From Lanius collurio (lineage: Eukaryota; Chordata; Aves; Passeriformes; Laniidae), in assembly GCA_020086605.1 (NCBI GenBank), contig JACBWW010000051.1:2473371-2537370 (forward strand): a stretch of DNA of 64,000 nt. The letters run 5' to 3'. Both the position numbers and the translations under genes were made by a program. Numbering within the stretch: position 1 is the first letter of the stretch; every line of letters begins with the position of its first letter. The notes under the pieces are model-generated. The model did not search any database. It was not told the DNA's origin and saw only the letters and a program-made list of their open reading frames with translations. Shown one piece after another: positions 12,631-27,256 of this stretch.

Positions 12631-14451
12631 CTGCTCTCCACAATGCCCAAGTGGGAACTGAGCAGAGTCTGAACTTTCTGTGCTGAGGGTAACTCGAGTT
12701 ACAGTGTCACCTCCAAGGTCTCAAACATTATTTAAGAAAGCATTTGTATCAGGAAAAAGGAGATCAAGGTGAAAGCAGCAGAGTCTGGTTAGAACAGCCC
12801 ACATAACAATGAAATCAGTTTCTGTAGGGGGTTAGTTTGCAGTGGGGTTGTTTCACTTGAGTTTAATCCTGCTGGAGTCCCTCGTGTCACCTGGAGTTAC
12901 TCAGATCGCCTCTGGGATGAAGTTGTAGCCAGGTGATTCATCCTGGAAGATCTAAAACACAGGGGCAGAAGGACAAACCCATTCTCTGGTTAAGAATCTG
13001 AACTAAGCATCTGAACCAGTGAATCAGTGCATTCCTTCATAGGAGGAACTCTGATGGGGTTTCTTGGTAGGTTTTGGGTCACTGACAGCTTTCAAACCTT
13101 CTCTTCTCAGCAAAATTAGAAACAGTTCAGTAGTCTCTAAAGGAATTTGTACTAAGAACTGATAACTTTTCTAAAGCATTTGGACAACTGGGGAAAGAGG
13201 AAGACAAGTAACAAGCAGAACAAGAACTATGCAAACAAAATGTATAGGTAAGAAGTGATTTTCATGCTAAGTACATTAAAATTATTTAGGATATGCCTAT
13301 AACCCCATCCTAATTTTTTTATCTGTTATCCTATTATTTTTTTCATGCTCACAACTGAAAATTGATGGACAACTGTCTTATAGCAGGGCCCAAATCAGAG
13401 TGCACCCTGGAAATAAAACCAGTTGGAGCTCTCAGTCCTTAACTCCAAATCCCAAAATTCACTCAAGGTGATTTGTGAGCAGTTGCTGCAAAGCCTTCCT
13501 GGGGGTCATCCTGCTGTAGCACCAGTGCCAAGGCAGTAGTCCACACTCCCCTGTCAGCAGCCAATGCTTCTGTATTTCTTTCATTTTCAGACATATTAAA
13601 AATTTATCACAAACATTTAAAGGAGAAAAATGCATTGACTTTTCTGAAAGCAATTTGTTAATTAACATCAAAGGGATGAAATTTGCCTTGCATTGCCTGG
13701 TGAGTGGCATTCTTCCATCGTCCTGGTTGCTATGGGGATGAAGGAAACTCTTGTTGCAGGTCACTCCTAAATTTGCACATGAAAGCATTAGAGATTACTG
13801 CTGTCTAATCAAGTTATATGGAAAAGTTTAAAGGGAGGTACAATGTTTTACAGCCAGCAACCTTCAACAGAATAAAACACAATAGCTGTGAAAAAGGATT
13901 ATCTCCTGCTTTTAAAAACATACTAGGAAAGTTCAAAATGGTATGAAAGCTTTTTTAGCCAAAAATCTCGATTTTTTTTTAATGCTATTTTACAAATTAC
14001 AAATGTAGAATAACATTTCTAATAGAGAATTAGTGTATGCATTGCCCAACTCCAGAGCTGGATTCAGCATAATGAATAAGAGATGTGCTATGCATTCATT
14101 AAATTATTTTACTTTTGAACTTCAGATTCTTCTGTGTCAAAGTCCTTGATATTGTCACATCAGTACTGAAGTACAAAAAAATTGTTCCAATGAGTATGAA
14201 CTAAAATCTCCAAAGCAAAGAAGTCAGAGCTGACACCAAACTTCCAAGAGGAAGCCCCAGGAGGAGCCCTCATCCTGGTGCAGGTCCTGGCTGGCAGCGG
14301 GGTCTGCAGGCAGCACGTGCAGACTGCCCTGTGCCTGGGCTGAAAGGTGTCCTGCAGGACTTTGGGAGGTGCCAGATGCATTCCATGGTAGAGAAAACTG
14401 CTTCTTGCATGAGCTTGTATTTGTATTTTCATGTGTGGATTAGAGGAGTTT

Positions 14452-14453
<2 letters not shown>
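12631..14453. other. Non-coding unique DNA
   Basis: No gene, RNA or repeat family recognised. A minus-strand frame of 109 codons at 13459-13788 and one of 90 codons at 14160-14432 give proteins I cannot place and have no splice or start context. The stretch is otherwise ordinary AT-rich sequence, with a G+C-richer patch at about 14240-14380. Confidence 0.65.
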
Positions 14454-14482
<29 letters not shown>

Positions 14483-14548
14483 GGTGGGTTTGTTTGTTGG
14501 TTTTAGGGTTATTATTTTGGTTTTGTTTTGGGGTTTTTTTTTTTTTTG
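14454..14548. repeat. Poly(T) 29 followed by T/G low-complexity block
   Basis: A run of 29 T (14454-14482) is followed by about 65 bases composed almost only of T and G, ending in another long T-run. This is slippage-prone simple sequence. A reading frame through it encodes mostly F, V and G and is not a gene. Confidence 0.95.
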
Positions 14549-17500
14549 ATTTTCATGACTTGTGGGTTCCAAGTAACATGGCAATCATTTAAATGCTTTC
14601 TAAATGGAAAAGTCTAGAGCTTTACCAGCAGTTGTGCAAACAGCTCCATTACAGAGCAGAACACGAAGTTACCTTAATTTTGGATATTTATGATTTAACA
14701 GTCCTGTTCAGAATCCACAACTGAAGAAACATGATGAGTTCTTCAAGTTATCTTTTCAGTTCAATATAAACAAGCATATAGCATCCTTAATTATATATGA
14801 GGATACTCTTGCTATAAAATAGCATTGTTGTCATGGAAGCAATCAAGACTCAGCAACAAGGAAACTGTGTTTGATTGACCAAGGCTGGTTTTAACAATGC
14901 AGTGAAAAAATATCCATTTTCAAGTGACTGCTGAAGGAATGGATCTGCTTAAATGTTGGCTTATTTTTCAGTACTAAACTGGAATTTTTCACTAGTAAAC
15001 CAAGGTATAAAATATTTTTGTGATGGTACAAATAAATACCAAAAAATCTAGAAGGAGCCTCTGTCTACCCACCCATCCTCACTAAAGAGGGCTGAGCTGC
15101 AGGAGCAGAGCCCTGACTTACACATTCATGTTTGCCCAGGTATGAGGAAGGGCCAATTAAGAAGGATGTATTAGTTACATACATTTAGTAATCTGCATCT
15201 TTTATCATCCCATACATCCAGGAGATTCACATCTAAGCCTCTTGATTCTCCTTCTGATGTTTCCTTCTCAATATGAGATTTTTATGTGTGACTCCTCACA
15301 TTACTTTCCTATGGAGCTGAAATGATTATTTTCTAGATTAGTCTATCTGATCTATTTGTGTGATCCATGACTTAGGTCAAAAACTTTGAATTTAGAGAGC
15401 TTTTCTGTTCTTTGTCTTACTGGCTGTTTTTAAGCTGGATTTGTTTGTGGAATGACTGTTCTTTGTACAAAAGTGGCCCCAACCACTTAGAAGCAGAGAT
15501 ATTCTGACAGGAGTAGGAATATTTTCTGTTCTTCAGTTTAAGTGTTTTGTCTACACAAGGAACAAAAGTGATACGGTGATTTTAGCTGACCAATTGCACA
15601 TCATGAATAATGCAGAATGAAATGAATAACTCATCAGGAACTCTGATGCTGAGATATGTTCTCATCCAGGGTCCACTAATTGTGATCTGATTCATGTAAA
15701 GTAGTCTGCTTATAGATGTGTTGTGAACAGAAAAAGGAATACATTCTCAAACAGTATATTCAATAATTTTACCAACTTCAGTCACAGCTTTTCATTTAAA
15801 TTCAAAATCTTGTCCTTATTTTGTGCCCTATTTTGATCTGAAATGATAGAATTTTTTTTTCCTTATTCAGCATTTAAGAACCATCCATTTCCCAATTCAG
15901 CTTCACAGCAAATCCCACTGTTGGGTACTTTTTAAGCACACAAGCGAAGCTACTTCATGAAAATGTATCAGAAGGACTAGATATTTACTGTGATTGTTCT
16001 CCCTTTCTCTGAGTTGCTGAAGGGATGAAAAGAGAAAAACATGTTACGTTCCCTTTAGCCCTTTTCACGTCCTTGAAATATACAATTTTATGTAATAAGC
16101 AATTGGCAATTCTCAGAAAAAGCTGTGGTTATGAATGATGAATAACCATTGCATCATGTTGCATTTTCATTTTTATTTTGAAATTGTGATTCTACACTCA
16201 AAACTGAGTATAGAATGGATATATTGATAATTTAATAGGAGATAAAAAGAGGGTGGTTTTTTTTTCTTTCAAATCAGTGCAAGTAAGAATGGTCACTTAA
16301 GAAATGACTTTTTTTAGAAGATGCATTGTTAAGGAATGGAACCTGAGCAGCTTGCTAAATACACAGAGAGCAGAAGAGATGGAAAAGTTATTGAGAAAAG
16401 AGATGAGTTTTAAAAAGTGAGAAACAGAAGGATGACAGCTGAGGGCTCGGGTTTTCCCTCCAAGGACCTTCCCCACGTGGATTCTGAGGTTCTTGTGTGG
16501 GACAGCCACCATGAATGCCACCTCCCTGCCTGCCTCCCAGGCCTTTTCCACAGTGCCACGGTATGGGGAGATCCTTCAGAGGCAGGGGGTGATTTTGGGG
16601 GTTATTCACAGCACCCAACAGTGAGGGACTTGGCTGCTGAGTCTTCAGAGGCTGCTCAGGAGTCAGTGGAATTTAGTAGGTTCATCCAGAGCTCACTGGG
16701 AGTATCAGTACTTGGTTCCTCTTGCACTGAAGCTGGGTGATCAATACATATCTCTTTCCACAGAAATTACTTAAAATATTTTAAGCCCCTTTCATCCCTC
16801 TTTGTTCATATTCAGAGCAATTTTCCCAGTGTCAGTGTGGATTTATCATCAAAAAGGAGTGAGAGGATGAGGAGATGTTGTTTTTGTGCAGATTGGCACC
16901 AGCCTCTGCTGTCCCATCTTCACAGCCCCTCATCCAGCTCAGAGCAGTTCACTGCCTCCTTCCCACAGAGATAGTAATGCTCCCCAAGCTTATCATTCTG
17001 AGGAGAAAATGAAGTTGGAGTAGTAATGTTTGGGGACCTTGGTGACAGTGGCACGTAGAAATGTGAGGATTTCTACTCCATCCTCATTGTTTTAAAGCTG
17101 GTGTAGGTTTGCAGCAGTGTGAAAGTTCATTGCTAATAGGCAGGGGCTCACATCCCGAGCCTCAGGCTGCAGTGAGATATAATTAACACCCTTCAACAGT
17201 CTCAGAAGGGAGTACAAAGACCATCTGAGCTGGGGAGGCTGAAAAACCCAGTTAATGTTGCAACTGAGATCTTCAAGGCTGAGGAACTTTGCTGAGAGAA
17301 TTGAGAAGTCAGCACTGCTACTCCAGCTCTTCTGCTAGTAGTCTGGAAATTGGGGACTGGACTGTGGAATCTTCCACTTGCCTAAAAAACACCCTTTCCT
17401 TCATATTAAGTAAATTATTAGAAGTATAAAAATGTGGCATGTAAGTATGAAATGCATGAGAACTTTCACAGTTATTTAAATTAGTTTTGATATTCCTAAA

Positions 17501-19854
17501 TGGAAAAAAAAAAGGCAGAAAAAAATTGAAACAGCATTGTCTTGCAGCATGAAATCTTTCTGGCATTGGTGAAGCAGGTTGTGTTCCACCTCTCCCAGTA
17601 CTCATTGTTTTTTCCAGATTTGTTACAGTAATATTGCTTTTTCCAGCACTATATTGTTGTGATAAATGTGTGCATGTTTTCTTCAGCCCTGAGTTTTGGC
17701 TTCAAGGAATCGATTCACAGTGGTATTTTTCACAAATAAGCTATTATAAGAACTTCTGAGAGAGAAAATAATTTTAGCTTTCAAAATGAATTGGCTGCTG
17801 AGATCAGGAGCTGGAAATGTCAGGTGTGGCACCTGCAGTTACCTTGGATTTTCAGGGTCACTTTTGCAGGCACAAAAGTGAGAAAGATCTTGCCTGCCAA
17901 AGGTGCTGGATATCCAGAGAGTTCTCAGCATTTCTGATTTCTTTCTGGTGGTTATCTTAGGATTGAATTTTTAGCTTCTGAAAATATTTTATATGCCATT
18001 TAATTGCTGCAAATAGAATATAACTTGGCTGTTTGTTTGATTTCCTTTAAAAGCTGATGAATTTTCACAGATATGCAAACATTTCCAAAATACTCAGAAA
18101 AATGAAACATTCTCTAGTAGTGCCTTACTTTCTGAAACACTTATTTGAGTGCCAAAAGTCAGGTGGACTGTCCAGTTTTCTAAAGGTTTAATGGAACATA
18201 ATCACTAGTGATTTGGTAATTTTTCTCTTAAGTGTTTGTTCATATGTCAGGCTGTGAGAATTAAATGGAAACAGAAATACAAGGGAGTGCTGTAAGTTAC
18301 AACTGTTGCTACACTGCACTACACATACATACAGCATGTGTTGAGTTTGCTGTCTCTGAATTTCCTGGCAGGTTCCATATTTCAGTTACTTTGCTTTCCT
18401 TACTTCATTGGCCTGAAAGAGTAGAAGTAAAACTTCCAATTTTACACAGTGGGAACAAGAATCATAAGTTGCAAAATAGTGCATTAACTTTTAAGTTACT
18501 CCTAGGTATCAAGTACACACACATCATTTCAGAGGCATGCCCCAGGTTTTTGTTCTCTGAACACTTCTCAACTCATTCTGAATGAAAGTGACTGGAAGTA
18601 CACTCATGAATAATAATATAAAATATAGTATTAAGAGCTAATCCAGTTAAATCTCCATCAGAGTCTCTAATTCTACCTATTTGTGATTCACGCAAAAGCA
18701 GATATTTTAGGCATAGCTTTTAAAATGCCTCAGGTTCGTTTTCTGCTCTTCCTTAGCTCATAGCCTCAGAATAAAGGAGGAAAAGTGCTGGTAATGTAGA
18801 CAGAAATGAAATGTGTTTGTTTCTCTCAGCTTTTTTCTGTACTGCGTGGCTCACAAACTGCTGTGTACTTGGCACTAAATCCACATGAGAAAGTAGAGTT
18901 ATATTGTGAAATGGCAGCAGTTACTGCAGCATGGTTTCAGGACAAACTCACAGCTGTCAGCTTTTGGATCAGTCAAGTGTGGAGTTAGTGCAGGGAAAAT
19001 GTTTAGCCTCAAGAGGGAGAAAGCCAGCTGCCATGTCCATTAGCACCCTTTGTTGACCATCCAAGAACACCAGCAGCATCCAAGGCAGCTTTGTCCCAGC
19101 TCTCTGTGCTGGAGGAAATTATTGGAAGATGCCCAGTAAGTGAGCAGAGAATGGCATGGGTGAAAATAAGGCAGAGGTGGAAATGCATTTAGATTTTGAG
19201 GTATAGGTCGTTTGACTCTTTGGGCATCCTCAAGTGAGACTTAATTTGCACCTGTCCTCTTAAAGACCAAGGGATTATTGACACCCAAGATAAGAACAGA
19301 GAGCCTCTTTGCCCTGCATGGCAAATGCAGAAAGAACAGGCCCCTCCCAAGGATAATCAACGGAATGTGCTGATGTTTGAGCCAGCACTTTCAAAATCCT
19401 CAATTAATTTTGGGGCTGAGAATATTGGGTGCTCAATCTCAGCACTCCAGCTGCACTTGAATTATCTGAGAGCATAGATGCTTGGGATCTCCTAAAATGA
19501 GATCCCAGCTGTTTCTGGTTGATAAGTCTAAAATTAGTAATCACTTTTGTCAATTTTATTTTAAATTAAAAATTAAGTGCTTTCATTTATTATTTGTATT
19601 ACATCATAGCACTTGGGAGCCCAGTCACAAATCAGCACGCTGCATTATTCAGTACATACAGGCAAAGAACACAAGATTGTTAATGTCCCAGAGATCTTAC
19701 AGTTTAACTATAAAACTCTTTATGGGGAAAAAAGTAAAGGATGCAAGGATCTATGAGATCCGATTAATCAGGATTGGTTTAATATAACCAGCAGACTAGC
19801 CAGTAGTAACTTCCTCCTTTGTTGTTGCTGTTGTTCTGGGGTTGTTTGTGAGCG
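14549..19854. other. Non-coding unique DNA with one G+C-richer block
   Basis: Mostly AT-rich and featureless. A block at about 16440-16740 is richer in G+C and contains overlapping frames of 76-107 codons on both strands, none recognisable. A frame at 19003-19197 (+) is open and contains a donor-like GTAAGT at 19138-19143, but the acceptor side is poor and the peptide is unfamiliar. A 12-base A-run lies near 17502. I found no transposon ends. Confidence 0.65.
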
Positions 19855-20015
19855 TTTTTTTTTGGTTTGGTTTGGGGTTTTTTTTGTTTTGTTTGTTTGT
19901 TTGTTTGTTTGTTTTTTGTTTTGTTTTGGTTTTTTGTTTTTGTTTTTTTTGTTTGGTTTTTTTGTTGTTGTTGTTTTTTTGTTTTGTTTTGATTTTGGGT
20001 TGTTTTTTTTTTTTT
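19855..20015. repeat. Long T/G low-complexity tract including (GTTT)n
   Basis: About 160 bases are almost purely T and G on the plus strand. They include about six tandem GTTT units (around 19890-19912) and several long T-runs. C is absent over nearly the whole block. The matching frames encode F, V, C, L on one strand and K, Q, T, N on the other, which are artefacts of composition. This is a decayed and re-expanded microsatellite. Confidence 0.95.
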
Positions 20016-23000
20016 AAGGGCAAAAGTTTAAGGAGAATTGCAAAGAAACAAGCCAGTAGCTCTTTTGGATTACCTGTCAAGCTGTGCATCTCTCATCCCA
20101 TGTATGCATTGCTGCAGCTGGAAGGCACAGTTCTCCTCATCCCTGCTATGGGTGGAAGTGGCTGCTTTAATTGCAATGTGCTACCAGTTGTTCTTCTCCT
20201 AAACTTTTGACAGTTTCCACAGTTTCCTTTTTTTTTTTTCCCCACAGTTCTTCCTGGGATTATAATCAACAGATGAAGCATTATTTTTGTATAGATTATA
20301 GTTGTTGAGCTGACTAATAACATAAGGCAAGACAAGAGAAATTGCTATTGACGTCCAGATAAATATCATTCGATGAAAATTCTCGACTCTAAGAGAGGTG
20401 CTAAGGAGAAAGAGGAACAGCTGACACTGTGATCAAAACTCACATATTAATGCAGTGCATTTGTATTCCATACTAATTTCCTCTAGAGAGTGTTTGTGTG
20501 TCTGTGTACATAGAGTTGTGTTTTCCTGGATTGTGTGGATAGACGAAAACAAAACATACAGGGAAATGTCTGAGTACTTTGTTGTCCTTTTGTGTGAGCA
20601 CTGTTATTATTCCCCAACTAATTCTTGTTATAAGACTGAAGCATTGTATTTCAATCTGTGAAAAAAGAAAAGCCATTGTTTAAAAAATAATGTAGAGGCA
20701 GGAATCTGAGTCAGAACAGAACGTTGTATACACAAAGAACAAAATCCTTAGCAGGTTGCTTGAGTGTGGTTGTGCTGAGTCTCCTCAGCATGGATGGTAC
20801 ATCCACACTGCTGTAAGTACGGACCAGATGAAGAGTATTCATGTGTGTACTCATAACAAAAGGAGAAATCATATTGACAATGTGGACAAAGAATTTTTGA
20901 AGAGTTGATTACAGTTTGCTGGAGTAGAGGAGTACAAAACCTACTATAGTATATAAATGTGTATACTCACCATTTCTTCATCATTTTTACTTTTTAATTA
21001 ATTTTTATTTATGAGACCAAGCCAGATTTCTGAATCTGATCATCATATTTGGATGAGAGTAGGAAACAGATGTGAATTTTAGCATTCAGATATATCCTAG
21101 CTATCTGACTAGCTATCTGCTGGCTATTTTTTATGGTTTTAATCACTTCCTCAAGTACATGACACATTCTTGATCTGAGCCACCAACATTTTTCCATCTT
21201 GGCAGTAAATGATAAGGAATTATTTCTCTGTGTAGGTGCAGGTGCAATACAGAATTATCCTGAGTGCTCGTGGCTTTCTAATTCAAATGAGACAATCATA
21301 GAAGGTTGTACAAATCCACTGCCAGCTGAGAGCACCTCTGAAATATCCATGTAAACATCCTACAAGAAGTGTTCTCACATTGACCCCAAAGGCACTTTTA
21401 TAAATCTGAAAGTTTCTTGTAAAGCTCCATTTAAAATATTATCTTTACTTCAGACTTTCTTGTCTTCTGCAGGACCCTCTGGTCCTGAAAAGCTTTATCC
21501 TCCTACACTCCGTATTCAGCTTGCTCTTGATTACAGTTATTTCACCCCTGTAAGAATTCTACTTCCAAAAATACGTATAAAAGCTTTTATTTCTGTGCTA
21601 TTCAGCAGAAAATAACCCCAGCATGGAGGCCACAGAGAACTGTGGATCCAGTTTCCTGTGTACTTGGATTAAACAGTAGAGAAGGCTACTGAGCCATTTC
21701 CATCCACCTCTGTGTGTCTTTCCTCTGGAGACCTGACATGGAAATTTCTGTCTCTAATAAGCCCTTTCACTTGATTTACAAAATCTGGTCATCTCCACAC
21801 TCCAAAACAACATTTTGTCTGATTACTTAGACAACTTGAGACTGAATGTCTTTCACTTTCAGTGGGGGCCTTGTCCTTTCAGGAGGAAAGAAAAGAAGGA
21901 AAAATGCAGTTCTGGCTTTAAATCCCTTTCATAAGCAAGAGGGCATAATAATTTAAAAACTGTTCTCTTCTAGATTATCAAGGCTTTCCTTCCAGTTATG
22001 GCTGGGGAGCCTTGAGCCAGTCTCAAAGAAACCTTTTCACCAACACTCACCTGTGTGGTGGGGTCAGTTCCCAGAACTTCCAGAGGAGACACCAATCCTG
22101 ATTGTTCTCCATTCATGGAGAGGGGGACAGCAAACTGCCAAAAGGTCAGGCTTATTTATCTGAACTTCTTTTCTTTGTCCTTCAGGAAATAGAATTCCTA
22201 GATTATCTTCAGCTGCTTAAGAAAGAAGGGGCAGTTTTAGAGAATCTCTCAGCATAGCTGAAAGGAGACATTCCACATCCTTGGTTTCCAGTGAGGGGTT
22301 GTTATTATAAATAAAACAAGTTATATTAAAAGAAGTGTAAAGAACAGGACAATGTGTCAATAGTTAGATAAAGCTTTAGTGATTTTTATTTCCCATTAGT
22401 TGATTTGGGTACACTTTAACGGAATTACACCTAAATATTTATCATGAAAGTGCTGTCAATATAACAAATGTAAGGAGAACAAAACTGCAGGAAAATGTTG
22501 CCATGCTCATAATAATTAATGTTTTTACGAAGTAGAGACATAGTAATTGGTTGTACATAGGGGTTCTTTTGGACATTTAACCAGACCTTACAGCAAACTT
22601 ATCTCTTTTAAAATTTTTAATATATTGACATTCTGCAGCAGGAAAATCAAAATGATATATTTCTCTATGGAGTTGAATTTTCAGCAATTTCCTACTAATG
22701 GATGAAAGTTTTCCCTCAGCATGGATGTTGATCATCACTGTATGTAGTTTTGAGTACAAGCTTGATTTGTGAAATTTATATCTTAATATCTAAAAAATTT
22801 TGTGTAACATCATTTGGATTTTTCTGCCTGCATGATTTTTTAAATGTACCCAATTAATCACCTCTGCAACCTCTATTAAAGAGCTCCCCTTTTCCACAGC
22901 TGAATACCAGCATTTCCTGGCAATTTATTTCCTTAGCAGCCTCACCCCAGCTGCCAGAGCCCTCTCACAGCACATCTCTGGTGTCCCAAATTAATACCAG

Positions 23001-23539
23001 AACCTCCACAGTACAGAGGAGGGGCATGGATGAGGCTTTCTCTGGGTCCCACTTTTCTGGATGCCTTGTTCTCAGTTTGATGGAGTTAGAGATGGGATTT
23101 TGTGTCAGAAAGGTCATGTAATCTGATTTCTGCATTTGTGCACACAGTGGGTCTTGATCTAATTATTCCTGTATAAGAGAAAAGACTTATTTTTATGAAT
23201 AGGGTTTTTTTGAATCATCTGAGTTTAAAGATTTTAGGAAATGAGAATGTAAAAATTCATTTGGGCATTTTTTTTCCAGTGATTAATTGATGTTAATGGA
23301 ACATGTCATTGGAGTAGAAAAAGAAAAAAGATTCCAACATGACTATAATAGGAAAATTCTCAGCCTTAGAAATAATAGATATTTCCTTGTGCTCAATTTT
23401 CCTTTTATTTATGAGTTACTGTAAATTTTTTGATAATCTGAATTGGAATTGGAGTAGATTCTAGTAGCTCAAGTATTTAAAGAATAATAAATTTCATAAA
23501 CTACTCTGTTTACTGTCTAAATAGCATCAGAACAAGACT
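20016..23539. other. AT-rich non-coding DNA
   Basis: No recognisable gene or repeat. Frames are 80 codons or fewer and unfamiliar. The segment 21990-22150 is somewhat G+C richer. Ordinary for an avian intron or intergenic region. Confidence 0.65.
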
Positions 23540-23603
23540 CTTTTGTTTTGTTTTGAGGTTTTTTTTGTATATTATTTTAGGTTTTTTGTTTTTTTTTTTT
23601 TTC
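23540..23603. repeat. T/G-rich low-complexity block
   Basis: Runs of T interrupted by single G or GG, with a short AT island in the middle, ending in a long T-run near 23589-23601. The same style of simple sequence occurs at 14454 and 19855. Confidence 0.85.
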
Positions 23604-26600
23604 ATTTTTGTTCCCTGTAATGGAAGTGATAGAACTAAGTGATACCTGTGGGGTTTTCTAAAATTTTGTACAATCTTGTAGACATGTTTTCAATAAAAGG
23701 GTGCACATATAAACAAACACAAGATGTATATTTAGGAAACAGCAGTTTCTGCAGAGCAGAGTCCTCTGAGGTTTCAAAATCTAAGTAGGGTGTTTCAAGT
23801 AATGTTTAGGTTTTGAACTAAGACTTTGCACAGGATAAATTTCACTGCCAGAAATGCAGAATGCCAAGAGGAACACCAGTGTACACCTAGGAGTGCTTAA
23901 TAAATAAGATTTAAGAAAAAATCATTGTTATGTCATTCACAATTTAAAGACAAACAATCAAAACCAACCCACAGTATCAGAAGAGTTTATTGCCTTGAAT
24001 TTTGTGATGTTTTCCTTACAAACTGTTAATTTTTTCAGTTGAGGAAAAAAAAAATCATGTATTCCCCTAATTCAAAACTTGTGAGACCAAACAACTTTGT
24101 GGATTTTCTTCATCTTCTCATATTTTAATAATTTTCTTGCTGCTGTAGAGAAGATGGTAATAGAATGGGCACAACATTCTGGGAAAAGCATCTAAAATTT
24201 CAAATGGTAGAAAACCCCTGAGGAAAAATATTTCCATCACAAAGTGTTCTCTTTTAAAGGAATCTTTGAAGTCTGTCATAGGACTCCACATTCAAAAATA
24301 TCCCTGCTTTGTTTCTTTTTTTAAATTAATCATTTGAACATTTTGGGGGCTTCAAGTGTTTACTGGTGATTATTAAGACACTGAAGCACTGAAGAAGACT
24401 CATGAGGCTGCATATTTACCCTCATAGCCTTTTTATATTTTATTTTGACAAACCATCAATTGGAATTTTTAATTCAAGCTATTCTCAAATGCTACAGCAT
24501 TTTTACACAGTATATTATCAAAGTATCGAGTCCTTTGATAAGGGTAATTAAACATGCCAAGTTTGTTTCCATAGCCCTAAGTCTGCAATTGCTTCGTCTT
24601 CAGTTCATGGCTGACTTCAGCTTTCTCCATTTATTCTCAGCAAAGCCAATGGCAATGCTCCAGCCCTCTAAATGGGGGTATATTTGTATCAGAATTTATG
24701 ATAAATGATTATTTTGGAGTAGGTAATAAACCAGTGGGCATTAGAAAGTGCAATCACAGTTTAAAAAAAAAGTCATTTTTATACTGATTATTGATGAGAG
24801 TTGTCTGATTAGAACAAGAGTTTTATTTGTCCTTTACTTGGGATGACAGAAGAAATAAAAAGAGCATCCCTATTTATCTGGAAAAAATATTTGAATAAGT
24901 TACATGAAATGATTCTTTAAAAATAAATTAAATGTAGTATAGACTTTGTTCATTTTGATGAAGTTTAAATGTAGGTTTTGTGAGGTTTTACAAACTCGTA
25001 CCTGCCACATGGTAAGTGGTTGTTTTGAAAGAAATTGTACTTTGAATTGGAACGCAAATGTTATGCTTGTGAAATCATTTTCCCTGACCTTAAGCTGGCA
25101 CTGAGTAAGGTGTTTTTTCTTTTTCTAACCAGGGAATGGCAAGGAATTCTCTAACATTCTGTAATTGTCTTGGTTTCACAACATAATACCAGTTTTGTGT
25201 CACACACCCTGGCTGATCCCTTTTATTTTCCGTGTCTGAGCTGGAACATCCCACTGCTGGGCCTTGAATCTGTCACTGGGATGCCTCCGAACAGACATTT
25301 CAATTCACAGAACAGGGTCCTCTTTCTTTTAGATTTATGTAGAAGGGGACAAATTACAAGTATTTTAATCAAGGCAGTAGTGGTAGCTCAGGAGTAAGGC
25401 TGAGACTGTCTGTGCCAGGGAGTACATTAGTGAAAAACAAAAGCATGTGAAATGGCATACTACTGACATGAGCTGATTATGATAATGCCTTAGTACAAAT
25501 TTTTGAAAATCAGATTCTATAAAAATATACCATTAACTTTATGTTAATAAAATATTTTGCTTGATGCCTTTTAAATTATTCATTTGAAGTAGTCTAAAAA
25601 TATAAAAGAACTCTTATTATCATTCAATTTACATGATTACTTTAAGTTCAGATTTTTGGTTTAACATAAACAGAGTATAAAATCCCCATCAAGGTTTTAG
25701 ATATTTAAAATGTATCATTTTTATGCAAAAATTGGAGCCTTTTAGGATGTTAAGGTTGTCATTAGTATAAATATAACTCCAATTTCAGATTTGAAACTAT
25801 TTTACACATAGAAATTACTGCGTTTGCTGATTTGTCTCGTTATTTCTACTTTGAGTATTCATATACTCTTTTGAAAAACACAGTTTAACAAAATAGAAGC
25901 TAAAAATCGCTATAAATTGACTTAATATTGCTATGAGCCTTTCTTGTCAGAAACACAGGAATCAAAGTAGTCAGGGAAGGAGACACTTGGCTTATTGAAT
26001 ATGGGAATTGTTATTTTTGAAGCAAGCTGAGCTTTCTATGGCCAGTGGCATCAATCCAAGTATGGCTGAGGCACACTAGGCCTCACCAAAAATTTCAAGT
26101 GGGGCAGGTATCTTTTTCTGATAAGGAAGACCCCATGAGCCACAGCAGAGAGGCTGAAGGACCTCTGCGTTATCTGAGGGTGGCTGAAATCTGGAGAAGG
26201 TGCCTGACCTTCTGCTGTCCCTGATGGTGTGAGATCACAGATTCAATCAACTTTCTGACATTTAGGATCACTGTTGTTTCCTAAAATTGGTGACAGCTTC
26301 TAGAGGATCAAATGATTTTTTTTTCCCCCTTTTTATTTCTATTTGACTGCAAAGTCTATTTCCTTTGGCTGTAAATAAAATGTTAACAGTAGAGACTTCT
26401 GAGTCTGATCTGTCCATCTTCAGGAACGCTCAGTCCCCTGAAAACCAAGGGTCCCTGTCCGGGAGGCCCCCAGGCTCAGATGGGAAAAGGATGATGATTG
26501 CAAAACCCAACTCTCAGCACTCAGTTTTGTAGTGATAAAATGAATTTTATTTGGGCCTTCCTATGGAGAGCTGTGTGCACAGAGGATTGAGAGACTGGGG

Positions 26601-27256
26601 AGATAAACCTTGGCACTGGAATGCAGCCACGAAATGAATAAGCCAGCTTTGCAGCCATTCACGAGGGATACGGCCTGAAATCAACTCAGGCCTGGATTGC
26701 CATCAGCCAGCATATGCAGGGGATTCTCACAGCTGCTGTGCTCAAGCCTTGTTTATTGTAGGAGGTCACAGAAAATAGATGGTTTCATTTCTTATTTCTA
26801 AGAGTCATCTCTGTTTTCTGTGCTACGGACTTAATCCCCACCAAAGCCACTCTGGCTGAGAAACACTAGACAGTGTTATTTCCCTCTGATTAGCACTTTT
26901 TCCCAAATGGTTGTTTAATCTCCATATCTGGGTTAATTTGAAATAGCAACTGAGAACACAGAGACTTCCAAGAAGGAAGGAAATATATTGTACTGCCTTG
27001 CTAAAAAATTACCTTCACAAGGTAAAAGCAGTTGGATGAGGTGTTCACTGTTAAAAGGCACTTTCCAGGCCTGATACCATTCCCTATACCAGAATTTACA
27101 GACAGAGAAAATGTAGAAATTCCTAAAGGGAGGTTCCAGAAGCAAGTTAGTGTAATATATGACTCACTGAAACTGATAAGGCCTGTGGGGGATCTTTTCT
27201 TCCTTTAAACTCAGAAGTCATCTTGTGGTGCATCATATCAGGTCATGTCAGCCAAA
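23604..27256. other. AT-rich non-coding DNA
   Basis: Nothing recognised. The block 25400-25950 is especially AT-rich. Frames are under 90 codons. A somewhat G+C-richer stretch lies at 26060-26720 without any family resemblance that I can name. Confidence 0.65.

Noticed and set aside
19003..19197. Open plus-strand segment containing GTAAGT at 19138
   Set aside because: The acceptor side lacks a pyrimidine tract, and the peptide is unfamiliar. A 60-odd-codon open run is common by chance.
19796..20210. Frames rich in K/Q/N (minus) or F/V/L (plus)
   Set aside because: They are produced by the T/G low-complexity tract.
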